Of a stretch of 64,000 bases of DNA, positions 10,611 through 20,892 are shown in pieces. A model generated the notes under the pieces. The model made no database searches. It was given only the letters and a program-made list of their open reading frames with translations, and was not told the DNA's origin. The translations under genes were made by a program, and so were the position numbers. The first letter of the stretch is position 1, and each line of letters begins with the position of its first letter. The DNA is from Burkholderiales bacterium (GTDB taxonomy: Bacteria; Pseudomonadota; Gammaproteobacteria; Burkholderiales; SG8-41), in the NCBI GenBank assembly GCA_030684405.1, contig JAUXYA010000032.1:302764-366763 (forward strand). The letters are read 5' to 3'.

Positions 10611-11969
10611 TCAGCCCGCAGCGCGCTTGGCGCCGCCACCGGTGTCGTAATCGACGTTGGCCAGCTTCTCGGTATCCCACAACTGCTTCAGCAGAGAAGC
10701 GGCGGCAGCTTTGCCCAGCACCGGTTCAGCGAGTTCGGAGAACTTGTCGTTCAGTTCCTCGTCGGTCAGCGGCAGCTCGGGGTCGCCCTTGCGGTAGGGC
10801 TGGAAGTGTTCGAGCTTGCGGCCGTCGTTCAATTCGATTTCGACGCGCGACTCGCGGCGGTTGGGATAACCCGCCGAAATTTCCGGATCGGCAATCGGCT
10901 CGATTTTTTTCAGCAGGGCGCGCACGTCCGGATCGCTCAGGTGGTCGGGATCGAAGGCGTTCAGGCGCACGCTGCCGCGCACCAGCGCGTGGGCGACGGT
11001 GTACTGGATGCTGAACTTGGCCTGGTATTCGCCCTCGGGATTGTTGTTGTCGATGATGTTGAGGCCGGCCTTGTAGGTGTGCAGCCGGATGTGCTTCACG
11101 TCCTTGTGCGAGAAACCGTGCTGCTTCTGCAGGTGCAGTGCGCCATCGATAGACGGGAAGGTATGGCCGCAGCAGCCATGGTTCTTGAAGGTCATCTGGA
11201 TGATGTGGTAATCGCTGCCCAGTCCCTTGGTGGCCTTGCTCCAGTCCGGGTTCACGCTCATCGCGTTGCCGAAGCCGACTTCACCTTCGAGCATATCGAG
11301 CGCACCGGTAAGGCCCTTCATTGCCGCCATCGCCGCCCAGCAACCCGCGTCCGCGGCATGGCCGCCGTGCAGCGGTTTGGTCATTGCCTGCGAACGGAAG
11401 GCCTGCTGCAGGCCCGAGGCGAAGCTGCCGACCGTCGCCAGCGCGTGCATGAACTGTTCCTTGCTGGCGCCGAGGATGGTGGCCGCCGCCGCTGCCGCAC
11501 CGAAGGAACCGACGGTGCCGGTGGTGTGCCAGTACTTGTAGTGCGAGGGCATCACGGCCTCGCCGATGCGGGTCGAGACTTCGTAACCGACGATCACGCC
11601 GCGCAGGAAACGGTCACCCGTGGCGCCGCTGGCCTGGGCCGCGGCCAATGCCGCGGAGATGGTCGGGCTGCCCGGGTGGTAACCGGCATCGCGGTAGATG
11701 TCGTCGAATTCGACGGAGTGCGAAGCCGCGCCGTTGATCAGCGCGGCCGCGCGCAGCGTCGCGCGGCGGCCGGTGGCCAGCCTTGCCCGGCCGCGATCGA
11801 GGTCCTCGGCGAAGGCGTCTTCCATCAGCTTTGCCGGATTGACAATGCTGCCCGGCAGCAGTGCAGCGTACCAGTCGATCACCGCGCGTTTGGCGTGGTG
11901 AATGACCTGCGGCGGCAGTTTCGAAGTCTGTTCGCGGATGGCGTAATCGGCCAGTTGTTGCAGCAGCAT
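10611..11969 (-). CDS. MmgE/PrpD family protein
   Basis: AKRAVIDWYAALLPGSI..., GYEVSTRIGEAVMPSHYKYWHTTGTVGSFGAAAAAA. Confidence 0.93.
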   Translation of the reverse strand: MLLQQLADYAIREQTSKLPPQVIHHAKRAVIDWYAALLPGSIVNPAKLMEDAFAEDLDRGRARLATGRRATLRAAALINGAASHSVEFDDIYRDAGYHPGSPTISAALAAAQASGATGDRFLRGVIVGYEVSTRIGEAVMPSHYKYWHTTGTVGSFGAAAAAATILGASKEQFMHALATVGSFASGLQQAFRSQAMTKPLHGGHAADAGCWAAMAAMKGLTGALDMLEGEVGFGNAMSVNPDWSKATKGLGSDYHIIQMTFKNHGCCGHTFPSIDGALHLQKQHGFSHKDVKHIRLHTYKAGLNIIDNNNPEGEYQAKFSIQYTVAHALVRGSVRLNAFDPDHLSDPDVRALLKKIEPIADPEISAGYPNRRESRVEIELNDGRKLEHFQPYRKGDPELPLTDEELNDKFSELAEPVLGKAAAASLLKQLWDTEKLANVDYDTGGGAKRAAG

Positions 11970-12038
11970 GATGGATATCCTCCGTTCGGCTCGGTGCGTT
12001 GTAACGTCGTAACTCTGCCAGTACTGCGGGTTTCCTGC

Positions 12039-14198
12039 TCAGCGGCGGACGATCAGGCCGTCCACCGCCACCACGCCTTCGCCTTCCTTCTTCACGATCA
12101 GCGGGTTGATTTCGGCTTCGGCGATGTCCTCGAAGGCGGCCAGTTGCGAGAAGGCAGCCACTGCTGCGGCCAACGCCTTGCAGTCGCCACGGGTCATGCC
12201 GCGGTAGCCGCGGATCACCGCCAGGCCTTTCACTTCCTCGATCATCTGCAGCGCGGTCTCCGTTGTCACCGGGGCGAGGCGCATCGCGAAGTCCTTGTAG
12301 ATCTCGGCCAGCACGCCGCCGACGCCGATCACCACCAGCGGGCCGACCTGCGGATCGTGCTTGAAACCGACGATGACTTCGGCCAGCCCGCGCTCCATGC
12401 GCTGCACCAGGATGCCGTTGAGCTTTGCCTGTGGGTGTTTCACCTTCACGTTCGCGAAAATCCGATCCGCGGCCTGCTTCAGTTGCGCCGCGTCGCCGAT
12501 GTTCAGCACCACGCCGCCGGCATCGGTCTTGTGCGCGATGTCCGGCGACAGGATTTTCGCGACGACCGGATAGTTCATGTCGACCTTCGCATTGGCGTCG
12601 GCCATCACTGCGGTTTGCGCCTGCGGCACGCCCAGCGCGCCGAATACCGCGCAGGCTTGCTGCTCGTTGAGCTGATTGCCGGTGGCGGTTTTCAGCAATA
12701 CGCCGGCAGCAGCTGTTTTCTGCGCATCGGCCCTGGGGATGTCGACCGGCGGCACCCACTGCTTCCAGGCGCGGATCGAATCGGCACAGGACTCCGGCGT
12801 GCGGAAGCCGGCGATGCCGGCCTGGGCCAGCAGTTTCAGCGAGGCTTCGGCATGCGGCGCGAGAAAGACCGCAATCGCCTTGTCGCGGCGATCGGCCTCG
12901 ACCAGCGGCTCCACCGCAATCTGCGGCTGGAACTGCGCCGAGCTGCCGGCGACGGCCAGCACCAGGTCGCAGTGGCCGGAGGCGAGCAGGGCATTCAGCA
13001 CGCCGCCGTAGATTTCCTTTTTCGCACCGGCCAGCGTCAGGTCGGTGATGCGTGACTTGCTGATCGTGATGTTTTTCTGTGCCAGTGCCGCAACCAGCGC
13101 ATCGGTTGGCCCGACGACATCGACGCCATAGGTGCCGATGCGGTCGACCACGCAGGCCGCGCCGCCGCCGGTGGTGGTCATGGCCGCGACCCGGTGTTGT
13201 TTGTCCGGCTTGCGACCCTGCACCAGTGCCGGCAGCTCGAACAGCGCTTCCAGCGTGTCCACGCGCAGCATGCCGTGGGCCTTGAAGAAGGCATCGACGG
13301 CTTCGTCGGCGCCGGCCATCGCGCCGGTGTGTGATGCGGCCAGGTCCTGTCCCACTTCGGAACGGCCCAGCTTGTAGACGATCACCGGCTTGTTGACCGC
13401 ATAGGCGCGGCGCGCGGCCTCGGCCAGATGCGGTGCATCGCGGATGGTTTCCATGAACAGCAGGATCGCCTGGGTGTGCGGGTCATCGACCAGCAGGCCG
13501 GCCAGTTCGCCGACGCCGAGGTCGGCTTCGTTGCCGACCGAGATCAGTTTCGAGAAACCGACGCCGCGGCCCAGCCCGCGCGACATCAGCCCCCCCATCA
13601 TGCTGCCGGACTGCGACACGATCGCCAGCCCGCCGGGAGTGATGTCGAGCTTTTCCAACACCGCATTCACCGACAAAGCGAGATGGGTCTGGGTGCTGAG
13701 CAGGCCAATGCAGTTGGGGCCGACCAGGCGCGTGCTGCTGCCGCGGATGATGTCGTTCAGCTCCAGCTGCTTCGCGCGGCCGGCTTCACCGGTCTCGGCG
13801 AAACCGTCGCTGTAGACCGTGACCACCGGAATCTTCTTGTCGACGCACTGTTTCAGCGCCGCCGGAACGGCCTTGGCCGGCACCATCACAAAGGCATGGT
13901 CGACCTCGCCGGGTATGGAGGTGACATCGGGGTAAGCCTTCTCGCCAAAGACTTCCTCGCGGCCCGGATTCACCGGAATGATCTTGCCGGTGTAGCCGTG
14001 GCGCTTCAGGTAACGCTGCGGACGCGAGGTGTTTTTCTTCTCGTCACTCGACGCGCCGATCAGCGCGATGGAGCGGGGGTCAAATACGGCTTGGTAGAGT
14101 TTGTTGGTGGACATGGACTTAATAGTGAGGTGTGAGGCGTAAGGGGTGAGGGGCAGGGCAGGCGCGACGGGGTGGCCGGTTAACGCCTGACTCCTCAC
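12039..14198 (-). CDS. acetate--CoA ligase family protein (ADP-forming type acyl-CoA synthetase)
   Basis: FDPRSIALIGASSDEKKNTSRPQRYLKRHGYTGKI..., ATP-grasp tail; start may be internal (MSTNKLYQ...). Confidence 0.93.
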   Translation of the reverse strand: MRSQALTGHPVAPALPLTPYASHLTIKSMSTNKLYQAVFDPRSIALIGASSDEKKNTSRPQRYLKRHGYTGKIIPVNPGREEVFGEKAYPDVTSIPGEVDHAFVMVPAKAVPAALKQCVDKKIPVVTVYSDGFAETGEAGRAKQLELNDIIRGSSTRLVGPNCIGLLSTQTHLALSVNAVLEKLDITPGGLAIVSQSGSMMGGLMSRGLGRGVGFSKLISVGNEADLGVGELAGLLVDDPHTQAILLFMETIRDAPHLAEAARRAYAVNKPVIVYKLGRSEVGQDLAASHTGAMAGADEAVDAFFKAHGMLRVDTLEALFELPALVQGRKPDKQHRVAAMTTTGGGAACVVDRIGTYGVDVVGPTDALVAALAQKNITISKSRITDLTLAGAKKEIYGGVLNALLASGHCDLVLAVAGSSAQFQPQIAVEPLVEADRRDKAIAVFLAPHAEASLKLLAQAGIAGFRTPESCADSIRAWKQWVPPVDIPRADAQKTAAAGVLLKTATGNQLNEQQACAVFGALGVPQAQTAVMADANAKVDMNYPVVAKILSPDIAHKTDAGGVVLNIGDAAQLKQAADRIFANVKVKHPQAKLNGILVQRMERGLAEVIVGFKHDPQVGPLVVIGVGGVLAEIYKDFAMRLAPVTTETALQMIEEVKGLAVIRGYRGMTRGDCKALAAAVAAFSQLAAFEDIAEAEINPLIVKKEGEGVVAVDGLIVRR

Positions 14199-14201
14199 AC
14201 C

Positions 14202-15365
14202 TTACTTTTCACTGATCTTAGGCGGGCGCTGTGAGAAGCTGCGTTCGAAAATGCCTTCGGCAATGCGGTTCTTCAGGATCTCGATTGAGCCACCGGCGAT
14301 CATCCAGCCGCGGCACTTGCGGAAGCAGTATTCGACCAGCGATTCGTCGGTGTAGCCCATGCCGCCCATGATCTGCATCGCCTCGTTGCAGATGTCGAAG
14401 CCGGCCTGGTTGCAAAAGGCCTTGGCAATCGCCGTGTCATCGGCCGAGGGAATACCGCCGTCGGCGTTGACCGCGGCTTTGTAGAGCAGCAATTGGCCGG
14501 CGTCGAGCTTCATTTTCATGTCGGCGAACTTCCACTGCAAACCCTGGAACTCGCAGAGCAGGCGTCCGAACTGCTTGCGCTGCATCGCCCATTCCCGGGC
14601 AATGTTGTAGGCGTAGCGGCCGAAGGCCAGCGAACGCGCGGTGTTGCCGATGCGCTCGACGTTGAAGCCGGCGATCTGCTTCTTGAAGCCGCCTTCCTTC
14701 AGCATCACGTTTTCGGGGCCGACGTAGACATTGTCGAGATAGGTCTGCACCCACTCCTCGCCGTTGAGGAATTTCGACGGTGCGCCCTGTTTGAACCCTT
14801 CAGCATCACGCGGGATCAGCACCGAGCCGATACCGCCGACGCCGGGGCCGAAACGCACATAGGTCAGCATCACCTCGGCGTAGGAGGCGTGGGTCTGGAA
14901 CACCTTGATGCCGTTGATGCGGTAGCCTTCGCCGTCGGGCGTGGCCGTGGTTTTGAGATCGGTCACCGCGGAGCCGGCTTCCGGCTCGGTCATGCCGACG
15001 GTGATTACCGATTCGCCGGCGAGGATCTTGTTGAGGTAGCGCTTTTTCTGGTCCGGCGTGCCGTATTCGGCGAGCACGCGCACCGGCCCGAAGTTGCCGG
15101 CCTGGATCACGTCCGCGCTGCGCGGACACACCGAGGCGATGGTCTCGATCGCAATGATGGCATCCATCAGCGAGCCGCCCTGGCCGCCGTCTTCTTCCTT
15201 CATCGTGATGCCCATCAGGCCTTGCTCGGCCATCAGCTTTGCGACATCCCAGGGGTGTTCTTCCTGGTGCGCGCGTTTCAGCGCGCCGTCACGCAGATGG
15301 CGCTCGGCAAAACCGCGCACGGCGTCGCGGAACTGTTCCTGCTCGGGGGTGAATTTGAAATCCAT
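14202..15365 (-). CDS. acyl-CoA dehydrogenase family protein
   Basis: MDFKFTPEQEQFRDAVRGFAERHL..., VGMTEPEAGSAVTDLKTTA, MQIMGGMGYTDESLVE. Confidence 0.95.
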   Translation of the reverse strand: MDFKFTPEQEQFRDAVRGFAERHLRDGALKRAHQEEHPWDVAKLMAEQGLMGITMKEEDGGQGGSLMDAIIAIETIASVCPRSADVIQAGNFGPVRVLAEYGTPDQKKRYLNKILAGESVITVGMTEPEAGSAVTDLKTTATPDGEGYRINGIKVFQTHASYAEVMLTYVRFGPGVGGIGSVLIPRDAEGFKQGAPSKFLNGEEWVQTYLDNVYVGPENVMLKEGGFKKQIAGFNVERIGNTARSLAFGRYAYNIAREWAMQRKQFGRLLCEFQGLQWKFADMKMKLDAGQLLLYKAAVNADGGIPSADDTAIAKAFCNQAGFDICNEAMQIMGGMGYTDESLVEYCFRKCRGWMIAGGSIEILKNRIAEGIFERSFSQRPPKISEK

Positions 15366-15486
15366 GATTTGAACCTGCGGATTGATGAGTTTCCGATTTT
15401 ACCGCCCGCTGCACTGTGAGTCAGTACATCAAATGAAATCCGTATCATGGAAAAGTGGCGATTTGAAATCGTTTGCATCCCACTCA

Positions 15487-16608
15487 TCAATCAAGCGGCT
15501 TCAGCTCGTAACTGGTGCTGCGTCCGCTGGCCTGCGAGCGCATCAGGATGTTGCGTTCGACCAGATCCGTGATGTCGCGCAACGCTGTGTCCTGCGAGCA
15601 TTTGGCGATGGCCGCCCATTTGCTGCTGGTGAGCTTGCCCTCGAAACCATCGAGCAGCCTGTTGAGTATCCTGATTTGCCGGTCGTTCATGGGCATGCCC
15701 GACCAGTGTCTCCAGAATCCGGCTTTTTCGAGCACCGACGACAGCGTTGCGTCTGCGCCCTGCACCGCGCGCAGCAGGCAGCCGAGGAACCATTCCAGCC
15801 AGCCGGTCACGTCCATTGCCCCCTTCTGCGTCGCTTCCAGGCGGTCGTAATATTCCTTGCGCTCGTGTTGAATCTGCGCCGACAGGCTGTAGTAACGCTG
15901 TGTTGCGGTTTCCGCGCGCGCGAGCGCGATGTCACCGACGGCGCGCGCGATGCGGCCGTTGCCGTCCTCGAACGGGTGGATCGTGACAAACCACAGATGG
16001 GCCAGGCCGGCCTTGATCACCGGATCGTTTTGCGGGTCGATGTTGAACCACTGCATGAAATCAGTCATTTCGACATCCAGCAGCCGGGCGGGCGGCGCTT
16101 CGTAGTGGACGGCTTGCCGCTGCAGGGGACCAGAGACGACCTGCATCGGACCTTGCGCATCATCGCGCCAGGCCCCGACGCGGATTTTCCGGAGTCCGCT
16201 GTGGCCGGTCGGAAACATCGCCGCATGCCAGCCGCACAGCCGCTCGGCGGTCAGCGGGCTGTCATGATTCCGCGTGGCGTCCAACACCATGTCGACCACG
16301 CCATCGACATGCCGGTCTGCCGGTGCCAGCGCGCCGATCTCGATACCCAGACGCCGCGCCACCGAAGAACGCACTGAATCGGGGTTGAGTATTTCGCCCT
16401 CGATTTCGCTGGTCTTGAGCACATCCTCGGTCAGCACACGCAGTGTCGCCTGGTCGCGCAGATCCAGTCCGAGGTCGTGCATGCGGCCTGACAGATGCCC
16501 CTGCGCCTGATGAACCTGGGCCAGCAGCGGCGTCAGCCGCAGGTGGTTGTAAGTCCAGTGCGGCCAGTCGGCGAGTTGCCAGATATAGGTTTTATCTCCG
16601 CGTTTCAT
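15487..16608 (-). CDS. Fic family protein with C-terminal winged-helix-like region
   Basis: Fic motif HPFEDGNGRIARAVGD; upstream inhibitory-like TSEIEGE; C-terminal LTSSKWAAIAKCSQDTALRDITDLVERNIL wHTH-like. Confidence 0.95.
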   Translation of the reverse strand: MKRGDKTYIWQLADWPHWTYNHLRLTPLLAQVHQAQGHLSGRMHDLGLDLRDQATLRVLTEDVLKTSEIEGEILNPDSVRSSVARRLGIEIGALAPADRHVDGVVDMVLDATRNHDSPLTAERLCGWHAAMFPTGHSGLRKIRVGAWRDDAQGPMQVVSGPLQRQAVHYEAPPARLLDVEMTDFMQWFNIDPQNDPVIKAGLAHLWFVTIHPFEDGNGRIARAVGDIALARAETATQRYYSLSAQIQHERKEYYDRLEATQKGAMDVTGWLEWFLGCLLRAVQGADATLSSVLEKAGFWRHWSGMPMNDRQIRILNRLLDGFEGKLTSSKWAAIAKCSQDTALRDITDLVERNILMRSQASGRSTSYELKPLD

Positions 16609-16644
16609 GCGGAGATTGTGGGGATTATTCACCGCAGGGTCAAT

Positions 16645-16673
16645 ATATTCACCGCATGATGTGCGGTGAATAT
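16645..16673. promoter_or_regulatory. Perfect 12-bp inverted repeat upstream of the Fic gene, candidate operator
   Basis: ATATTCACCGCA-TGATG-TGCGGTGAATAT; extra half-site ATTATTCACCGCA at 16624-16636. Confidence 0.6.
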
Positions 16674-16761
16674 CGGGCATAAGCACCGCAAACGCCTGCG
16701 GCTATATTATTAACTATTTGATTTTATTGATTATTTTAAATGGTGCTTGCTTGACGTGTTC

Positions 16762-17664
16762 TCAGGGGTACATCGCCCAGCCGACACGCCCCGTTTCTGC
16801 GCGGAACAGGTGGCCGTCGGTGCTGGTGACGAACAGCGTGCTCATGTCCGGTCCGGCGAAGCAGCAGTTGGTCGGGCGGTTGCAGGGTACGGGATGGGTT
16901 TCGAGAACGCGCCCGGTCGGCGAGAACACGTAGATCATCGGGCCCGGTCCAGACACTTCCCAGCCGGCAGTGGCAACGATGTTGCCTTCCCGATCTAAAG
17001 TCATCCCGTCGATGCCGCGGTGGATGCCGCGATAATCCTCGCCCCAGGTGAACAGTGTCTTGTAGGGCCCGAGGCTGCCGTCGTCGCGGATCGGGTACGC
17101 GCGCAACTCGCGGGCGATACCCGCAGTGAAGCTGCTTTCGGCGACATAGAGCGTGCTTTGGTCCTGCGACACCAGAATGCCGTTGGGCTGGGTGGTGTCG
17201 AAGACGACGCGGGTGATCGAATAGCTGCCGTCCTTCTGCGGATCGAGGCGGTAGACCGAACGGTTGTCGAGTTCTTCCTTTTCCGTATGGTCGATGTTGC
17301 CTTCGTTCCAGGGATTGGTGAACCAGATGCGGCCCTTGCGATCGATCGCGAGGTCATTCGGCGTGTTGAGGCGCTTGCCTTCGAACTTGTCGGCGACCAC
17401 CACGTTTTTGCCGTCCGGATCAAAACGCATCAGGCTGCGCCCGCCCTGGCAGCAGCCGAACAGTCGTCCCTGCGCGTCATAGGCGAGGCCGTTGACGCGA
17501 TCCAGCCCCGTGCGCCAGGGCGTGATCGCGTTGGTTTTCGGATCGCAGCGGAAAATGGTGTGGGCGTGGATGTGGGTGAAGTAGAGGTGTTCACCGTCCC
17601 ACACCGGGCCTTCGGTGATCGGCAGGCCGACCGGTTTTTTCAGGAGTTGAAATTTCCAGGACAT
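16762..17664 (-). CDS. SMP-30/gluconolactonase/LRE family protein
   Basis: EGPVWDGEHLYFTHIHAHTIFRCDP..., NDLAIDRKGRIWFTNP, PNGILVSQDQSTLYVAES. Confidence 0.93.
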   Translation of the reverse strand: MSWKFQLLKKPVGLPITEGPVWDGEHLYFTHIHAHTIFRCDPKTNAITPWRTGLDRVNGLAYDAQGRLFGCCQGGRSLMRFDPDGKNVVVADKFEGKRLNTPNDLAIDRKGRIWFTNPWNEGNIDHTEKEELDNRSVYRLDPQKDGSYSITRVVFDTTQPNGILVSQDQSTLYVAESSFTAGIARELRAYPIRDDGSLGPYKTLFTWGEDYRGIHRGIDGMTLDREGNIVATAGWEVSGPGPMIYVFSPTGRVLETHPVPCNRPTNCCFAGPDMSTLFVTSTDGHLFRAETGRVGWAMYP

Positions 17665-17786
17665 GGCGGGCCTTTGGTGAGTGACAAAGAGGGGCAAGCA
17701 ACACAAAGTTGTGGTTGCCCCTCTACTTCGTTTCAAGTGTTCCCTTGTCTCCCCGGCAGGGGGCGGGGAGAGGGAACATCGAAGAT

Positions 17787-19190
17787 TCAGGCTTTGAGCA
17801 AAGGCCGCAGCTTGATGACGCTGCCAATCTTCTCCAGGCCCCAAACCGCATCACAGAGCCGGCGCGAACGGGCCTTGCCGAGGATCGGCGCCATCAGGTG
17901 AAAACACTTCTCGTCGACCTGTTCGCGCGTCATCGGATTCTGCGCCGTGCCGAGCACTGCCTTGACGTGTTTGCGCAGCATGCGGCCGTTCTTCAGCTTC
18001 AAGTCGATGATGCCCTGGCGCGAAGGCATTGCGCGGGTCAGTGCGTCATCGCCAAGGAGTGTGATGCGCTTGCGCAGGTCGAGCACCTGCTTGTCGAACA
18101 TGCGCTTCTCGTCGTGCGAGGACTCGAAGGTGACGATGCCGTCAATCAGCATCACCGCGCACATGTGCTGCATGCAGATATCGGGCATGTTGCGGTTGTC
18201 GGTGGTGTTGGCGGCCTGGTGCGCGACGCGGATCACCAGCTTGTCCACGTCTGCGGCCTTGACCCCGTTTTCGCGGATCATCTCCAGCAGGCCGTCGAGC
18301 GGTGCCTGGATCGGTGAGCCGACCGACCAGCGCTTGATGTTGGTGTTCATGATCTCGTAGACCTTGCCGAGATCCTTGATCAGGCGCTTCGGTTCCGGCT
18401 TGCGGCCGATGCGGCGGGTTTCGTCGTAGGCGATGTAGAAATTGCGCTCGCCTGAAAACACGTCATCCACCGCAGTGAAGCCACAGGACACCATCGACGC
18501 TGCTGCGGTGCCGTTGCGCGCCGGCATGCCGCCGAAGTCGAAGGCCTTCTCGATGTGTTCCTCGTCGCGCATCCAGCAGGAAATGCCCGAACACTGCTGC
18601 GCGGTGTACGACAGCGCATGACGCATGCCGTTGTAGTTCAGGCCCGCCAGCAGGGAAGCCGCTGCTGCGGCGCCGAAGCTCGGGCCGAAGCTGTGGGTCG
18701 AGTGTCCGACCTGGCGGAAGTCATAGGGATGCAGCGAGAGGTTGATGCGTGCACAGAGGTCATAGCCCAGTGCAACGGCGCGCAGCAGCTGCGTGCCGTT
18801 CGATTTTTCGCGTTCGCCCATCGCAAGTGCGGCCGGCACGATCGCGCAGCCGGGGTGCGACAGCGAGGGGGCGTGCGAGTCGTCGGTCTCGTCGGCATGC
18901 GCCAGCATGCCGTTGATGTGCGCAGCCTGTTCAGCGTTGGTGATGACGTCCGAGCCGATCACCAGCGCCTGCGGAGTACCGCCGAGCGTCTTTGCGTAGG
19001 CGATGGCTTTCTCGCCCGGCAGCAGGCGCGAGCCCGAAACCATCGCGGCGATGGTGTCGAGCAGGTGGTGCTTGGTCTTCTCCGCGACTTCTTTGGGTAG
19101 CGGCTTTCTCGCTGCGCCGGCCATGTAGGTGGCCAGGGTTTTCATCAGCGGAGAAACCGCGGTTTTGGAAGCTTTCGATTTGCTGCTCAT
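17787..19190 (-). CDS. MmgE/PrpD family protein
   Basis: TKHHLLDTIAAMVSGSRLLPGEKAIAYAKTLGG..., GYDLCARINLSLHPYDFRQVGHSTHSFGPSFGAAAAASLLAG. Confidence 0.92.
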   Translation of the reverse strand: MSSKSKASKTAVSPLMKTLATYMAGAARKPLPKEVAEKTKHHLLDTIAAMVSGSRLLPGEKAIAYAKTLGGTPQALVIGSDVITNAEQAAHINGMLAHADETDDSHAPSLSHPGCAIVPAALAMGEREKSNGTQLLRAVALGYDLCARINLSLHPYDFRQVGHSTHSFGPSFGAAAAASLLAGLNYNGMRHALSYTAQQCSGISCWMRDEEHIEKAFDFGGMPARNGTAAASMVSCGFTAVDDVFSGERNFYIAYDETRRIGRKPEPKRLIKDLGKVYEIMNTNIKRWSVGSPIQAPLDGLLEMIRENGVKAADVDKLVIRVAHQAANTTDNRNMPDICMQHMCAVMLIDGIVTFESSHDEKRMFDKQVLDLRKRITLLGDDALTRAMPSRQGIIDLKLKNGRMLRKHVKAVLGTAQNPMTREQVDEKCFHLMAPILGKARSRRLCDAVWGLEKIGSVIKLRPLLKA

Positions 19191-19963
19191 GGCATCAGTA
19201 CTCCGCCGTTAACGTGGATGGATTGTCCGGTGATGTAGCGCGCGTCGGGTCCGCACAACATGCGCACCATTGCTGCGATTTCCTGGGGTTCGCCGCGCCG
19301 GCCGACCAGCGGCAGCGTCTTGCGATGATCCGGACGCTCCGGCGCGCCGGGCAGGCCGCGCACGGTAGCGATCGGGCCGGGCACCACGCAGTTCACGGTG
19401 ATGTTGTGCTCGGCAAGATCGTGGGCCACCGCCTTGGCCATCGCTGCAAGGCCGCCCTTGGACGCCACGACATGCGCGCGATGCAAGGCACCCTTATGGC
19501 CGGTCAGGCCGCCGATGTAGACCAGCGAGCCGCCACCGGCCTTGATCAGCTGGGGCAGGGCGGCCTGAGAGACGAGAAAGGCACCGTCAAGCACGGTCGA
19601 AGTTACGCGCTTCCACTCCTCAAAACTCATCTGTGCGAAAGGTGTTTCGGCGCGGATGGCGGCGTTGCTGACCACCATGTCGATGCGTCCAAATTGTTTT
19701 ACGGTTTCATCGACGAGGTGTTTGACTGCGGCTGGATCCGTGATGTCGCCCATGCACAGCGCCGCTTTGCCACCCGCCTTCTCGATCATCGCAACGGTTT
19801 CTTCGCCCGCCTCGCGCGAGGTGTTGGCATTGATCATCACCGTCGCACCGCCCGCGGCGAGCGCGCGCGAAATGGCGCGGCCGATGTTGCGCGCGCCGCC
19901 GGTGATCAGCGCAACTTTGCCGGTGAATTCATCACCGCGCCGCATGCCGATTTCATAATCCAT
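19187..19963 (-). CDS. SDR family oxidoreductase
   Basis: KVALITGGARNIGRAISRALAAGG Rossmann motif; VASKGGLAAMAKAVAHDLAEHNITVNCVVPG. Confidence 0.95.
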   Translation of the reverse strand: MDYEIGMRRGDEFTGKVALITGGARNIGRAISRALAAGGATVMINANTSREAGEETVAMIEKAGGKAALCMGDITDPAAVKHLVDETVKQFGRIDMVVSNAAIRAETPFAQMSFEEWKRVTSTVLDGAFLVSQAALPQLIKAGGGSLVYIGGLTGHKGALHRAHVVASKGGLAAMAKAVAHDLAEHNITVNCVVPGPIATVRGLPGAPERPDHRKTLPLVGRRGEPQEIAAMVRMLCGPDARYITGQSIHVNGGVLMP

Positions 19964-20235
19964 TAAATATCCTTTAAAATCAATTACTTATAACTTGACG
20001 AATGGGCTTGCTGCCGCAAAAAAAGCGGCAGTAAAAAAGCTTCCAAAGCCAGGTATGCAATGAACGGTCGGCGTCTGCGCCAGTACAAGAGCGCGACGCT
20101 CAAGTTCAAACATCGGGATCTCCTCCGGCAGCCGCGTCGCAAAGCCCTGCGCAGCGACGGGATGTCATTCTTCAGTGGGCACTTCGATTCTAGCAGCCCC
20201 GAACCGCGCACGTCGGCTGATGTCCGTACTGTAAA

Positions 20236-20757
20236 ATGCCGCTTTTCGCAAAGGGGCTTGCAGTGAAAAAACCGAAGGTCGGCATCGTCATGGGCAGTCA
20301 GAGCGATTGGGACGTGATGCGCCATGCGGTCGCCATGATGCGCCAGTTCGGCGTGCCCTTCGAAGCCCAGGTAGTCTCCGCGCACCGCACGCCCGATCTG
20401 CTTTACCGCTACGCCGAGGGCGCCGAAGTCCGTGGCCTGCAGTGCATTATCGCCGGTGCCGGCGGCTCGGCGCACCTGCCGGGCATGCTCGCGGCAAAAA
20501 CCATCGTGCCTGTGCTCGGTGTTCCGGTGACCTCGCGCGCGCTGAAAGGCCTCGACTCGCTGCTGTCCATCGTGCAGATGCCCAAAGGCGTGCCGGTAGC
20601 GACATTTGCTGTCGGCGAAGCGGGAGCTGCCAACGCCGGACTGTTCGCCGTGGCGATGCTCGCGTACGCGGACCCTAAACTCGCGAAGAAACTCGCGACC
20701 TTCCGCAAAAAGCAGACCGCGACCGTGCGCGCGATGAAGCTGCCGATAAAAAAATGA
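20236..20757 (+). CDS. purE: 5-(carboxyamino)imidazole ribonucleotide mutase
   Basis: [40 protein letters not shown]; true start may be GTG at 20263. Confidence 0.96.
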   Translation: MPLFAKGLAVKKPKVGIVMGSQSDWDVMRHAVAMMRQFGVPFEAQVVSAHRTPDLLYRYAEGAEVRGLQCIIAGAGGSAHLPGMLAAKTIVPVLGVPVTSRALKGLDSLLSIVQMPKGVPVATFAVGEAGAANAGLFAVAMLAYADPKLAKKLATFRKKQTATVRAMKLPIKK

Positions 20758-20892
20758 AAGCTGAAAATCAATTTACAGGATGTACAGGATTGACAGGATG
20801 AAACCACGCATGCCCGGTTTTTATCTTGTTCATCCTGTCCATCCTGTTAATGGACTTAGGGTTTTCCCTGTGTCCAATCCTGTTTTTCCATC

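Noticed and set aside
10584-13055. 823-aa plus-strand ORF
   Set aside because: Lies antisense to clear PrpD and acyl-CoA ligase genes; His/Arg/Val-rich low-complexity translation typical of shadow ORFs in high-GC DNA
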